A stretch of DNA of 64,000 nt from Haemonchus contortus (Eukaryota; Nematoda; Chromadorea; Rhabditida; Trichostrongylidae). Shown here piece after piece: positions 24,101 to 35,123 of the stretch. Where the stretch lies: NCBI GenBank assembly GCA_000469685.2, contig LS997563.1:13114440-13178439 (forward strand). The letters are read 5' to 3'. A program made the position numbers and the translations under genes. Position 1 is the stretch's first letter, and the number at the start of each line of letters is the position of its first letter. The notes under the pieces are model-generated. The model worked only from the letters and a program-made list of their open reading frames with translations. It had not been told where the DNA came from and made no database searches.

Positions 24101-27100
24101 CACAATCATCCTACACCCATAATCATTTTCATCCTGTCTTCAGAGAAAGTGGAAGAAAGGCCTTCGGCCACAGTATTCCAGATTGAGATGGAAGAATTAA
24201 TCTTCGAAAGCATTCTGTGGTGCAGAACAAAACAGTAAAAGAGGGTGCTAAATTTCCTTTGTTTACCAGTTTTTGTTTATCAGTTCCTTCAAATGTTTCA
24301 CGAAGTAGATTTTCTTATGAGGTAGGATCACGTGAGTATGTACATGTATTGGTCTATGCCCAACCTAGCTCGGGAGAATTCAGTATCAACCTTCAATTAC
24401 CGCTTGATAGAGCGTCTATTTAGCTCGTTTGGAACCTCACAGAGAGGGATATGAATTATATTGTATCGTATCTTCGCTGATTGAATTATATTAGTTAAGT
24501 GCTGTCCTGACAGACATCTGATCTATCAGTCAGACCGCTTCAGCCCGTAATCTAGCCTTTGAGAATGCGGGGCGATCCCAAAAACGTAAACGAGATCGAC
24601 TAACCAGAGACTTTATCCTTCGACTTTTTACAATCTAGTTCTTCAGGTACCTATTTTGCCATGGTACCCAATTTGTGTGCGTGTCAAGAATAAGAGCGCC
24701 ATTCGCATGTGATCCAGCACGGTATGGTGGTAAGTTGGCTTTTTTTTTGGAAAAAATAAGAATCCCTTTCCTTCCAATGTGTGGTGAAAATTTCAGTGAA
24801 GTATATATGTCTATAATGTAGGAAGAATCTCGAAAATTAGTGCATCCTCTTTTTGGACCGAAATTGAGTATTCCAAAATCAATGGGTAGCGAATTCATGA
24901 AGGCTGTCCTATAAACAAGTCCGAACTTTGTTGGGGAACGAATGACAGGACTTCATCATGAGTTAGCCATAGCATTCTGCTTGTGAAGAAGTCGCCTAGC
25001 AGCGGGACTGGGTGAGGGGAATAGAATCATGAAGCTGAGTTACTTGGTGATCTTTCGAGTGTTCGAAGCAAAACTAGAATGTGCGATGGAGTGAACCAGT
25101 GGGACTTTTCGCTCGTAACTCTGCAAACTCTCCAGCACCCTTACACAGTTGTTCTTCACTCGTTGAATGGTGTATACCGCCAAACTAAAACGATAGTTCA
25201 AATTGAAATTTTGCAGTATATTTTCATCTTCGAAATGACTCTGAGGCCCATCAATGTCAATTTATTCGCTGTCCATTTAGTACAACTTCTATGTGTTAAG
25301 GTGTCGACCCATGCTATGGCCGATGTGTGAATCGTCGCTGCGTCGCACCTCCGGTAGGTCATTAATTTTCGAATTGATCGGAATATTTACACTAAAGACT
25401 ATAATTTTTTGTTGCCAAATGCACAGTTCACAATAAAAATGGTTCCCAAGAGTCTTGACTTTGACTCTGTGGCCTTCAAGTAAGACTGAAACCCTGTCCA
25501 AATGCCTTTTTATGCCTTATTGGTCATGGTGACCTTGAAAATCTCCCTATTCCTACTGCTTTTGAGTAGCTTCTTACAACATTTCACGAATTCTGCCGAT
25601 TTCGTAGTTTTCTTCACATGGTTGTCATCTCCACCCAACGACAATACTTTTTGACTTGGGAAATATCCCCCAGAACTAGCGTGATCCGTCACGTCGAAGA
25701 AAGTTTCCAAACGATACACGGTAAAATAGCTTCTGACGGTTCGAAATTTGTTGTCTCACATTCCTTACAAATATACGGATCCCCTTCCCTGAGAAGATCT
25801 CCTTTCTCTTTAAATTTGGTTGGTGAAGAGTTTGTGGGAGCGGTTGGTACCCTGCATATTGGCCTTTCCAAGAGCTTCTTTTCAAGTGAGTGGAGAGCAA
25901 CTGAGTTGGTTTTTGTCTCGTCTGATAAATAAGCCTTTTGTCCACTTTCAAACAGCCTGGCTAACAACCCGGACTCTATCCAATTCCCAAGTCAAAGTCT
26001 GACAAGCTACTCGAGAGTCCCTCACGCAAAATACAGTAACCTGAGCGAGCCAGCATACCGCAGTATGTATTGGGTAGAAGAGCTCGGGGAAGCTGCCTAG
26101 ATCCTATAACAGGCTGCCCAAAAGGAGAAAGACTAAGATGATGATCTGCACTTCAACAGCCAAGGCTTGCAACGGAAGCGTGTATCGAAGATCTCATAAT
26201 GCAATCCGGGAATGTCAAGTACTACGTCATCAGACGAACCGCGACGACGTAAAGGCCTATTCCGTCGCATCCTTATCAAGGCTGAAAATATAATTCCACG
26301 GAATACGCAACAGCAGAGGTTTCGACGGTACAGCTGACCTCGTCGGCGCGCACTTGGCATGAACATCGATTCGTACAAAAGCTCGATGACCAGATTCGAT
26401 CTTGGGAAGATGTGGCTCAACCCTCAGCTCTGGGCATCTTCAATGTTAAGCCACCAACACCATTGTTCTGCAGTAACAAGGGATCATACCATCGTCTCTT
26501 CCATGCAATTTTCTGCTTCTCCATACGTAGAGAGAGATCTACAATACTCCAAGGCTTTCATCAATTTGCATCTCTTAACATCACTTGCGAGTTTATGGGA
26601 AAATTTCGCTGTCGACAACATCGATCATAAATGTAACCGGCTTGTTGGACATTTTCACGATAGTAGGAAATACAGAGTTTACGGGTTGCCAGAAGATGTT
26701 TCTCTTGAAATGCTGTCGAGATGATAGGTGCATTAAGGAGTCGTAAGAGCTGCAGGCACTCATGACCTAACGTTCGAACTCGCGAAGCTGTACAGAAAGA
26801 TAGCTGTGAAGGAAGACTTCAAGGTCAGAACTGAGTTTTGTTCAAGGCCGTCGAGAATGCGGAGAGCATTCGCAGTGCCCTTTAGAGCTTCCTCGATTAT
26901 AAGATCAAGTCAGTTCCCCTTCGTCGTCTCGAAGGAGCAGTCACTGTATCAAGCAATGTAGAAGACCATCTACGACTTCTACTCCGATCTCTTTGGCAGC
27001 GGCGTTTACCTGCCTGCCTCATATCGTAGGCAAGACTGATATGCCGTCATTTATTTCTCCCTTCCAAAGTACGACATGTAGCAGAACACTGGAGAGGTGT

Positions 27101-29937
27101 TTCGCCGGTGGAAAAGTAAAGTGCCACGTTTTGGAAAACTAGCAAGACTGTGTTCCAGCACAGTAAGGGGAAATTACTTCCCAATCTGCCTGCTGTTCAC
27201 AAACTTCAAATTCACAAACTTTCCACACGCGTCATCCTTAACAGGTTTGTCAAAATATTAGTTGAAGGACAGCCATGCGAACAGGCAAGGTTTCGGAGAG
27301 GTACAATTCATCACATCCACACTGTCACGAGACTCTTTGAAATAATGCGAGAATACAGGATGTCTCTGTGTCTGACGTTCATCGATTTGGAGCAGGCCTC
27401 CCATACTGTCGAGGAAGAAGCGGTAATTGAAGTCGTACGCAACCAGGGTGTTACTACTCAATATATAAGGATGCGTCATGAACTTTGCATCATTTTGACG
27501 ACCAGAATTGCGCAATTCTTCGAGGAAGGCGTTTTCTACGTGAAGAGAAGGGTTCGACAGGGCGATACCATTTCGCCCAGACTTCTCAGTGTTGCTCTCG
27601 AGAACATCATGCGTCATATGGAATGAGTGAAGGTCGATGGCTTCTATTTATATCACGTCCACTTTGCAGACGACTTCATACTTATAACACCGAAAAAGGA
27701 GCAGGGGAACGAATGCTGGTCGAGTTTGTCGGTGCTTGTGGAAAGACCGGCTAACAACTTCACCTAACGAGAAATTCATGTTCATGAGGAACGGATTGGT
27801 ACCTGATGCTCCTTTCACGCTGAATGGAACGAACATCTCTGAAAGCCCTAGCTACGTGTATCCAGAAAATGGATAAGTGAATCAACATGATGAAAGACCT
27901 AGCTCCGGAGCTGAGCAAAACCAAACGCGGCGTGAGGAGCATTCAAAGATAAACAGAAAACACAAAACACTATAAACCCTGCTGTCCTTCCAGCTTTGAC
28001 GTGACTAGGACCATACGAAAGGATGGGCATGCACTCAGCGGTGGTGTGCACTGTGGGAACAACGATGATCGTTATTTCTCCAATACATGCAAGTGCAGAA
28101 GGGATTAAGGAGTTCCGAGCTCCGTCAACGATCGAGGACCAAGGAGTCGTTGATTAACGCCAAAAAATCGGATCAGGGGGATTACTGACTTGGAACGTCA
28201 ACTAACGTCAGGACGGCCACCATCACTTTGGCCAGATCTCTTTCCGAGAGCTCTAAACTAAAGGAATGCAATGCCCTGGGTCCCTCAAGAACAATCAACT
28301 AGTAGGTTACATTTACCTCCACCATTCATATGTGCGTCTTGTTTACCACTTTAGTATGGTGTTTTTCACTTCGTGCCCATGTTACAAAAACCTGAAAATT
28401 TCGTTCAACAGAATCCTTCTCATCCAAAAGAGGCTGCAAAGGAACATCCGTGAAGCTCAGAACTACTAATACCAGTGTATCTAACTCTTGCGGAATCCCT
28501 CTAACCAATGCTGGTGCCTCGACGCGATTTTCAATAGCAGGTCCAGCTGAAAGTTAATATCACTCTGTGGAATTTTTTTTGTGGTAGATTGTACTTGTAA
28601 TGAAGCCCACCTTTTTACTTTCGACCTTCCGAGCTGCTCGATGCTGGAACAGATTAAACTATGAAGATAGTAAAATCAAAGTGGCTCAGCTGTATGAGTA
28701 GGCAAGGCGAGTTTGCAGGCGAACCAGCTGTCTGTATGAGTGAACCACCTGGCTTCATTGTCGCAGATATGCCGCCTTAAATCTCATCAAGTCATTCACT
28801 GGCTTGATACTGTACTACCTAATGGTTTCATTGGTAAACAACAATTTTCAGTTGGTAATTATTCTTCGAATTGATATCTTCATTACAGAGAGCAGCTGCA
28901 GGACCGCCACTGGCTGGTGCACCTCCGCAGGAAGTTCCAATCGAGCAAGATGAGGTGCGATATTCATTGCTTAAAACAAAAACTCAAATTGGCTATGGAA
29001 GCTTCCAGAGAATGCCATTAATTTTCCATTCTCCGTCGTTTTTTTGTAGTGGTGTAGTGGCAAGTGGCGGCGCCCTATCACGCCTGCATGATCCAGGGGT
29101 CAACTCCTGGATCGATATCCGCCCGGCCTAGTAAGGCCTTTCATCTTTTTCGAGTCGGTTAACAGGTACGAGGAACGTCCGGAATGATAAAAGCACTTGC
29201 GTGTACCGCGGCTGGCCTTCGTAAGCCATTGTTCCGGCCGATAAGGCATATACTACGGCACTACGAATCTTATTAGAAATCAAGTGCGAGGCGCATCCCG
29301 AAATAGAATTGATGGAAGCCAAAAACATCATTGTTTCATCCATTATCGTTCTGTTCATCCAACAGCGGATGAAACGAAATGTGATGAGAACAGTTGAGCA
29401 AACCCTCTCTTGTGAAACCTTCAAAGCTACCATAACAAATCATTCGTGTGATTGAATCGTCAAAGTTCACCCTTTTGTGAGGAATACTATCAAACGGCTA
29501 TGCTCGTTTAACGCCGCTTACGCTTCCAATTCCTGTATTTCGCACATTTTTTTTCCATTTTCAGAGTTGTTACAACCAAAACCCGTGTTGTGCTACATGG
29601 GCTAACCGTGGCGGTTGTACTCAGGACCCAGCCCGTACCAAGATCATCTGCGCTGCCAGCTGTGGAGCATGCACCCCGCAAAATCCAATTACGGATGGTA
29701 AGTTGTGGTTTGAAATGGTGGCACTTCTTTTCATTCATACTGAAGTACTCTATGACAACGGAAAAGTCCAAGTCTGATGTTTCAGATTGCACAGATCGCC
29801 ATCCGCTATGCTCTGACTTCGCTAGTGCCGGACGATGCACTTCAAGCGTTAACTTCATGGCTGAAAACTGCCGAAGAACGTGCAACCTGTGTGGAACACC
29901 ACGTAGTGCTGGCTGTGCTACACGGCGATTATTCTAG
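15156..29937 (+). CDS. Secreted tyrosinase (type-3 copper oxidase) with two ShK domains
   Basis: Exons: 15156-15725, 15786-15930, 16692-16791, 17527-17661, 18041-18129, 18231-18322, 20451-20573, 21302-21380, 21448-21548, 21708-21840, 21910-21973, 24647-24729, 25301-25353, 28889-28954, 29565-29697, 29786-29937. They total 2118 nt (705 residues), all in frame. A signal peptide ([17 protein letters not shown]) and a proline-rich stretch of about 130 residues precede the tyrosinase domain. Copper site A is His292, His302 and His311 ([15 protein letters not shown]); site B is His436, His440 (FIHGSNH) and His462/463 (FFLHH). After a Cys-rich region come two ShK domains (about 613-651 and 657-691). 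The family oxidises phenols to quinones; in nematodes such proteins are linked to cuticle or eggshell hardening, which is inference here. All copper ligands are present. Intron 1 appears to begin GC. Transposons occupy introns 3, 11, 13 and 14 only. Confidence 0.93.
16936..17231 (+). mobile_element. tRNA-derived SINE, copy A
   Basis: The head resembles a tRNA with internal Pol III boxes: an A-box-like TGGTGTGGTGG and the B box GGTTCGAATCC at about 16983-16993. The body carries the family core ACCAGACTCGTCTGGGAG, GGCTGGCCACC, CACATACGCACTCATTACG and GACGGGATTGAT. It lies in intron 3 of the tyrosinase gene. Best preserved of six copies together with copy C. Confidence 0.8.
18323..20450. other. 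Tyrosinase intron 6 (2.1 kb)
   Basis: A long intron with no exon I can detect: exons 6 and 7 join in phase 0 and read continuously through the conserved tyrosinase segment (FAYWQAHL then DHPTQRFLG). A GC-rich G run occurs near 18770. I see no intact transposon inside. Confidence 0.6.
20706..20752. repeat. G-rich low-complexity tract
   Basis: Runs of G (GGGGGG, GGGGG, repeated GGGGGA) in tyrosinase intron 7. Four or more G-runs separated by one to four bases could form a quadruplex on the + strand. No other role is evident. Confidence 0.7.
22034..22196. repeat. Fold-back element, about 163 bp
   Basis: The left arm includes GGATACATACAAATGGGAGA (from about 22038) and the right arm its inverse, TCTCCCATTTGCATGTATG, running to about 22192. 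It lies in tyrosinase intron 11 and has no coding capacity. Probably a small MITE. Confidence 0.6.
23212..23793. mobile_element. MITE copy 2 (same family as 1073-2051)
   Basis: The ends are AAAGGCACAGTTCACGATAA and, inverted, TTATCGTGAACTGCGCCTT. The interior matches MITE copy 1 over long stretches, but it lacks the nested Mutator-like insert and part of the left interior. It lies in tyrosinase intron 11. Because both copies are present, their empty and filled states can be compared directly. Confidence 0.85.
25354..26143. other. 5' part of tyrosinase intron 13
   Basis: Open frames at 25618-25932 (+) and two overlapping ones on the - strand lie here, with no recognisable domain and no effect on the tyrosinase reading frame. 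A degenerate GCACAGTTCACAATAAAAAT motif near 25420 resembles one end of the MITE family. Confidence 0.4.
26144..28260 (+). mobile_element. RTE retrotransposon relic in tyrosinase intron 13
   Basis: A long, much decayed RTE copy in the order expected of a full element: [12 protein letters not shown] from the start of the endonuclease (about 26170), [11 protein letters not shown] (about 26590), [13 protein letters not shown] (about 26760), then the reverse transcriptase at 27150-27626 with [27 protein letters not shown] and [16 protein letters not shown] sequence, the catalytic FADD near 27663-27674, and [11 protein letters not shown] near 27890. It has many stops and frameshifts. At about 2.1 kb it is shorter than a full RTE (about 3 kb), so internal deletions are likely. 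It lies in the sense orientation of the host gene. Confidence 0.88.
29046..29342 (+). mobile_element. tRNA-derived SINE, copy B
   Basis: An A-box-like TGGTGTAGTGG starts near 29050 and a degraded B box (GGGTCAACTCC) follows near 29097. The body keeps ATAAAAGCACT, CGGCTGGCC and a late ATTGATGG. It is more diverged than copies A and C and lies in tyrosinase intron 14. Confidence 0.7.
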
Positions 29938-29975
29938 ATTCCATATAGTTATTTATAAAAATGCTTCCTCTAGGG

Positions 29976-29981
29976 AATAAA
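29976..29981 (+). terminator. Polyadenylation signal of the tyrosinase gene
   Basis: AATAAA begins 39 bases after the TAG stop at 29935-29937, a normal distance for a nematode gene. Confidence 0.75.
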
Positions 29982-32629
29982 CTATTACTTTCTTCCCAGG
30001 TAACTTTGGAATGACTTTTTGGTGGAAAATTTAATAATGCAAATCTTCGATTGCCATGAGAAAGCGGCTATTAATAACAAATATATGAAGTGTCTCTCCT
30101 TACCAAGAGACAGAATGAAAAGGAGCATGCATGCTTTCGGGAAAAATCCAAACATTTGAAAGATTTTTGTAGGATTGTATGAAGGCTTTTCAACGGTGAT
30201 CGATATCGGAAATCCCGAGCCATTCGCCTAATTCCTGAACTGATCACCTCGGTCCTCAAAGGCGAATAGATGGCTGCTATCAGAACGAAAAAGGCAGAGA
30301 AGGCACAAATTAATGGAAAGAAACAGGGAGTACTGGATGACGGTTGCAAGAACGGCATGCTGTGGGAGCCAACCGACTGAGACAGCCCCAACTAACAGTA
30401 AAACATGACTATCACCGATGCAAATAGTTAGGAAAAGCCATACACAGTAAATATAGCAGCTCCTCCGGCATACATGCATCGAGGTGTTCGTTTCTTTGAA
30501 CTTCCTTTACGGCTTTAGTTTTCCTGGTATCTAGATGCTTAGTTATTGCTGCCATGAAAGAAGTCGTTCATTACTATGAAATCGCAATCAGCCTCCGATT
30601 TCGATGGGAGTTGAGATGGCAACCTCCCCTTGCTCTTTTCCTATAAGTGAATCGGCAAATGAGGAGTGGCAGATTCTGACTGTCCTATCTGATTGTCTGC
30701 CGGAGCACTTTTTCTAATTCCAAAATAAACGAAGAATATCGAAAAGTTCGAAAGGTGAGTTAGGCCAGACCTGCGATGACGTTCGACTTGATTCCGTGGT
30801 TGTTAGAACAACTGAACGGGTCGGTGGATTTCAGAGCCAATTAATGTTCGAAGGAGTACTCGCATACTCGAAACTTGATATTTTGGGGGTATCAGAAAAT
30901 TCATATTTACTTTAAGGCATCTCCATTAAAAACTGATGTTCAGGTTGATGCATATATACATAGGTTGATGCATATATAAATATTTACCCCGGGTTTGATC
31001 CTTCTGTACCTCTTTTGCATGAATGTTGGTATTTCGCCATTACGTGTGCGTGAAGCGTGGATGATACTCTTCCATCACACTGGCTATCACTCGCCCACCC
31101 TGCGCTTGAAGTTCACAATGCCGCACAGTTTTCACAAACTCGTCACAGAGTATGAGGTCAGAAAGGCACTCGACGAGTTCATCAAGTCCCAGCCCCATCC
31201 TTCTGGGAGGAAGGTCTTGACAAGCTGCTTGGTCGTTTTCGTCGAGCAGTGGATGGTGATGGTGCTTACCTCTAATCTTCAGGCTGGTTCTCTACCGAGA
31301 TATTCACAAAAAAGTCGGGGAAGAGAACTTGTGCATCAACCAGTCTGTCCCTCTATGTATCTATGTAGTTTTTAACGTTTATTATTGAAGTCCGGCTTGC
31401 TGCCAGATCGCATTGCAGTTCTGGTAGCAATCAGGGACGAGGCGGTACGGAGCTCCAACGATGAACATCATGGAGCTTTACAAAAGGGCAAGCCAAAGGC
31501 CAAGTAAGATCAGTAAGGAATCGTGATAAGTCTCGAAGATGATAATTATAATACTACATATGTATTACCACCTCCACTTCCAGCTACTCGTACCCCTTGT
31601 TGCTAACCCTGTCAGTTTCAAAGGAACACATTTTACCATCGTTTATCAGTGCGAACACGAAATCAATTGCACAGCACGTGATTCCATAGACGTCACGTCG
31701 TAAAATTTTTTACACCCACAGTTCACGTGCAGGCCATGTGTCTGCTTTGATAGGGAACTTGCTATTCGGAAAGATTCAGCCCCTGAAGGATTCTCTGCAG
31801 AATTCAAAAGTGCACAGTTTAGTGGCGGTGAAGATGTCACAGTCTCTCTTACGCTTGTTCATATAGTCCCAATCGGTATGAGCACCTGATAAACATGGAA
31901 TTTGAATTTCCTTTAGACCAATAAAATTCCAAAAAAAGCAATTACATTAGAGGGGCTGATCTCACCGTTACTATTCGAAGCGTAAAATACTCGTCGAGTT
32001 GGTATTCAGATGACTAACCGTCTGTCGTCAAAGGTGGCTCTTATAAACAGTTGTTGATTAGGCACATCCATAGGCGTGGCTATGATATTTCTGATACAGT
32101 TTAGAGTTTCCAGGTTCTAATTATACCGCCATGAAGACCCAATCTAAGGAAAATGCGATGTTGGTCACTAAATCGAGCGTAAGAGAGTTGAGGTTGAACG
32201 GGTGTCCTCGAATTTTCCAGACACTTTCGATTTTTTTGAGACCAGTTGCTCACGCACGCATGCTAACGCGTGCACCGACTTCCCATTTCATAACTGTTTC
32301 CTCAACGCGCTCACGTGATATTTACATCTACATCGTGCCTACGTGACTTTCGGAAGGAAAAACAGACATACAGACAGACAAACAGACAAACGGACGTTTG
32401 CGGTTTATATATAGTAGGATTCTGGAGTGAATTTTCGAAGTTCCGATCCCTTACAAATGATTGGTGGGTCTCGTCCGCAAAAAAATTGAGGTCCTGCGTT
32501 TCCCGTTTCTTCTGTATTTTTCAAGACGGGAAGACACTATGCGGGTCGAAGAATTCATTTCTCCATCTCTCATGGGTGTTGGGTGCGGTCTAACTGTACT
32601 GGTTGGAGTCGGTCTATTCTGTGGTAACC
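29982..32629. other. Intergenic region
   Basis: No gene recognised. A 126-codon open frame at 30995-31375 has no identifiable domain. A short direct repeat, AGGTTGATGCATATATA, occurs twice near 30942-30980. A simple ACAG-type repeat lies at about 32358-32395, followed by TTTATATATAGTAGGAT, which may be the end of a DNA transposon. Confidence 0.45.
32358..32395. repeat. Simple ACAG/ACAA tandem repeat
   Basis: Degenerate tetranucleotide repeat of ACAGACAT, ACAGACAGACAAACAGACAA type. Short and unremarkable. Confidence 0.8.
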
Positions 32630-32927
32630 CTGATCACGCAGCCTTAAAATTTGAGAAGATTTTCCAATGTGTACACGGTCACGGGTTCGAATCCCGGATC
32701 GATATCCGCTTTGGCGAACCAAGCCTTCCATCCCTCCGGGGTCGCTAATTGGCACCAGACTTGTCTGAGAGGATAAAAGCACTAACTTGTACATCGGCTG
32801 GCCACCGCAAGTCATTGTATTGGCCACATACGCACTCATTACACCCCTACGATGCTGAATTTAAGTCGAATGTGTGGGCACATCCCTCAGACGGGATTGA
32901 TTTACGCCAGAAGAATTTAAGGTTTTA
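32630..32927 (+). mobile_element. tRNA-derived SINE, copy C
   Basis: The B box GGTTCGAATCCCGG is near 32684. It carries the family body with CCAAGCCTTCCATCCC, CACCAGACTTGTCTGAGAGG, GGCTGGCCACCGC, CACATACGCACTCATTAC and GACGGGATTGATTTACGCC. It is very close to copy A from the B box onward; the head is eroded or replaced. Confidence 0.8.
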
Positions 32928-34008
32928 TTAATATGTTCTCTTGAACCTTTCTCACACACACGAGGTTGGCGAGTTATGGGCAAAACTCCAGCCACAGACG
33001 GAACTCGAGCCCGTACTTGTGCTATCACTCGCCTTCCAACTCGCTAACCATTTAAGATTTTCGTATCGCGTACTACGAAATAACAGCAGTTATCAAAACT
33101 CAAGTCAAAACTTTTACATACTATTTCTCCATTTCTGGAAGTTGCCTTGATCTTTGTTCATCAACTAATCAGATACATTTATGATCATTTGGCTAAAAAT
33201 AGCTGTTGTGAAACAGTGAAAGGTGTTGGGAGTGACCCTTACCATCACATGATCACAAGTATGTCCGATTAGCTATCGGTCGATGTGTGATCATTGATGT
33301 TAACACCAAGAGATTATGCAGATCAGCCCAGGCACTCTGTATTCATGGAAAAAGAGAACAAGAAGCTCTTGTCAGTTGAATAAAAAAAGTTGTTGATTTG
33401 TCTTGAACGTTGCTAGTACGATCAACTTTCAACGGAACTATTTAACAAAGCGATTTTGTGGTGCATGATATGTGGAACGGACATGCCGGTTCTCGAGCAG
33501 ATTTCATATGCTCTACAGAAGAAGATCTGTCCAAGAAGCGATTCATTAGACAGGGGGATTGACACTGCAGATGGACTGTTGCAGGCAGGAACAGGAAAAC
33601 CTTCGGGAAGTCTCATCAAAAGGCTACAAGCACCGAGTGCAGCTGCAACTTCAGTCAGACTCATTTACTGTGAGAAACGAAACTTCCCGGAAATTTAAGT
33701 CGCCGATTGGCAGATTCAAGGTAGCTGAAGCAGGCGTCGCAATAAAGTGATCTGTGACCAAAATATCATCCGATGATTATCACCGCTATCACCGTTGTCC
33801 GTTGGATGGTCGATCACAACCTGGGTATTTCTGTCGTCGTTTACGATTGCTACGTCAATGATTGTTGAGAGACCAAACGGTTATCCCACCTCCCAAGCAA
33901 TCTCATTGGACAAACAACTTTCGCTCCGCCTACTACGTCAAGTGATTGGTGAAAAGTTCTCAGCCTTGTCGACCCTGCGACATTCATATATCACAATGTC
34001 GGAGACGG
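32928..34008. other. Intergenic region with an unassigned open frame
   Basis: An 80-codon frame at 33456-33698 is open but shows no domain; I do not call it. No other feature is seen until the promoter of the next gene. Confidence 0.4.
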
Positions 34009-34017
34009 CATAAAAGG
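34009..34017 (+). promoter_or_regulatory. Putative TATA box
   Basis: CATAAAAGG lies 49 bases upstream of the ATG of the small secreted-protein gene, a distance that would give a short 5' leader. Assigned from position and sequence only. Confidence 0.4.
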
Positions 34018-34065
34018 CGCCTGGAACTTGCCGGAACAACACGAAGTTCGTTGCATTGACTACAA

Positions 34066-35123
34066 ATGGCCTACTCCATATACGCTATTCTAACCTTTAT
34101 TCTCCTTGTTAGTCGAGGTATGTCTTTCTATTTCATCTATGAGTGATTGATCGATCTTAATCGATTTTTTTATAGAAATTGAAACCAAACCTCTGGCGCA
34201 ATTGTTTGAAAATCTCATGAAGAAACATACGGAAATAAAAAATCAACAGCTCATGCAATTCATCTCAAAAGCCGTTCCGTACGGAATCGACCCACCCAAT
34301 CCGAAAATTGCAGAGTAAGTGATTTACTCGGACTACTGTAACATCTACCGGATGGTTTTCAGTCTTTTTTTTTCAGGTATGAAACCTTTAAATCCGACAA
34401 ATCAGCAAACTTCCTACGAGATGGCAATGGAAATGTTCTCTTCAGACAGTACAGACGGTTACGTCTGGGAGATGTAAGTTTCTTGTTTTGTAACCTAAGA
34501 AGTTTCTAGTATACCCACCATTCACTTCCCCGATGAGAAGAAAAGAGAACCTGAGAGGCCAGACCTCTTGGAAGACGTTTTGATAACTGGCAAAATACCA
34601 CCATTATTGCACGTTACATTCCCGCGAGGGCTGGGGGTTCAAGCTGGTTGAGCTTCTTTTTTACGACTTCTCACAAAAGAGGCCGAGACCAAAGTAAACA
34701 GAGTAAACAAGCACAAACGATCTCAGAAGAGTCGTGCGCACGTGGTATATGTTTAGGATCATAATCTTCCTAACATGGAACTTCTTCTATTTTTGTTCTC
34801 ACAGTAGAATTGGTCCTTCTCCATTCTGTCTGTTCTTCCTTTGAGAATGAAGACTTCTTTTCTCTCCATTGCGTCCATATTTTGACCAATGAAATAACCA
34901 CTACCAGCCCTGACATTGACAGTGTTCTGGCATTCAGCTGTTTCCTGGCCCCTTTAGCAGCATTGGTCAAATCTTAGTTAGCGGGACAGTTACGAAAACG
35001 ACCGAACTCCCAGAGCGACCCTAGCATTGCCCTCTTTTCCAAAGTAGACTACTGAGATATATCATGAAAGGAAGGATTTCTGTTTTTCAGGTTCTTCAAC
35101 GACGAGGTCGTAGCGGAATCTAG
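34066..35123 (+). CDS. Small secreted protein of unknown function, four exons
   Basis: Exons 34066-34117, 34176-34314, 34377-34473 and 35091-35123 join in frame (phases 1, 2, 0) with GT donors and TATAG, TTTCAG and TTTCAG acceptors. The product is 106 residues. A signal peptide (MAYSIYAILTFILLVSR) leads into a mature chain with a charged helical segment (ENLMKKHTEIKNQQLMQF), then YGIDPPNPKIAEYETFKSD, and a very basic C terminus with RQYRRLRLGD and QRRGRSGI. It has no cysteine. The paired basic residues near the end could be processing sites, so a peptide-hormone precursor is conceivable, but I recognise no family. The last exon, 617 bases downstream, encodes only ten residues and is the least certain part. 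Confidence 0.65.

Noticed and set aside
30995..31375. 126-codon frame as a gene
   Set aside because: No domain, signal peptide or splice context, and no conserved motif.
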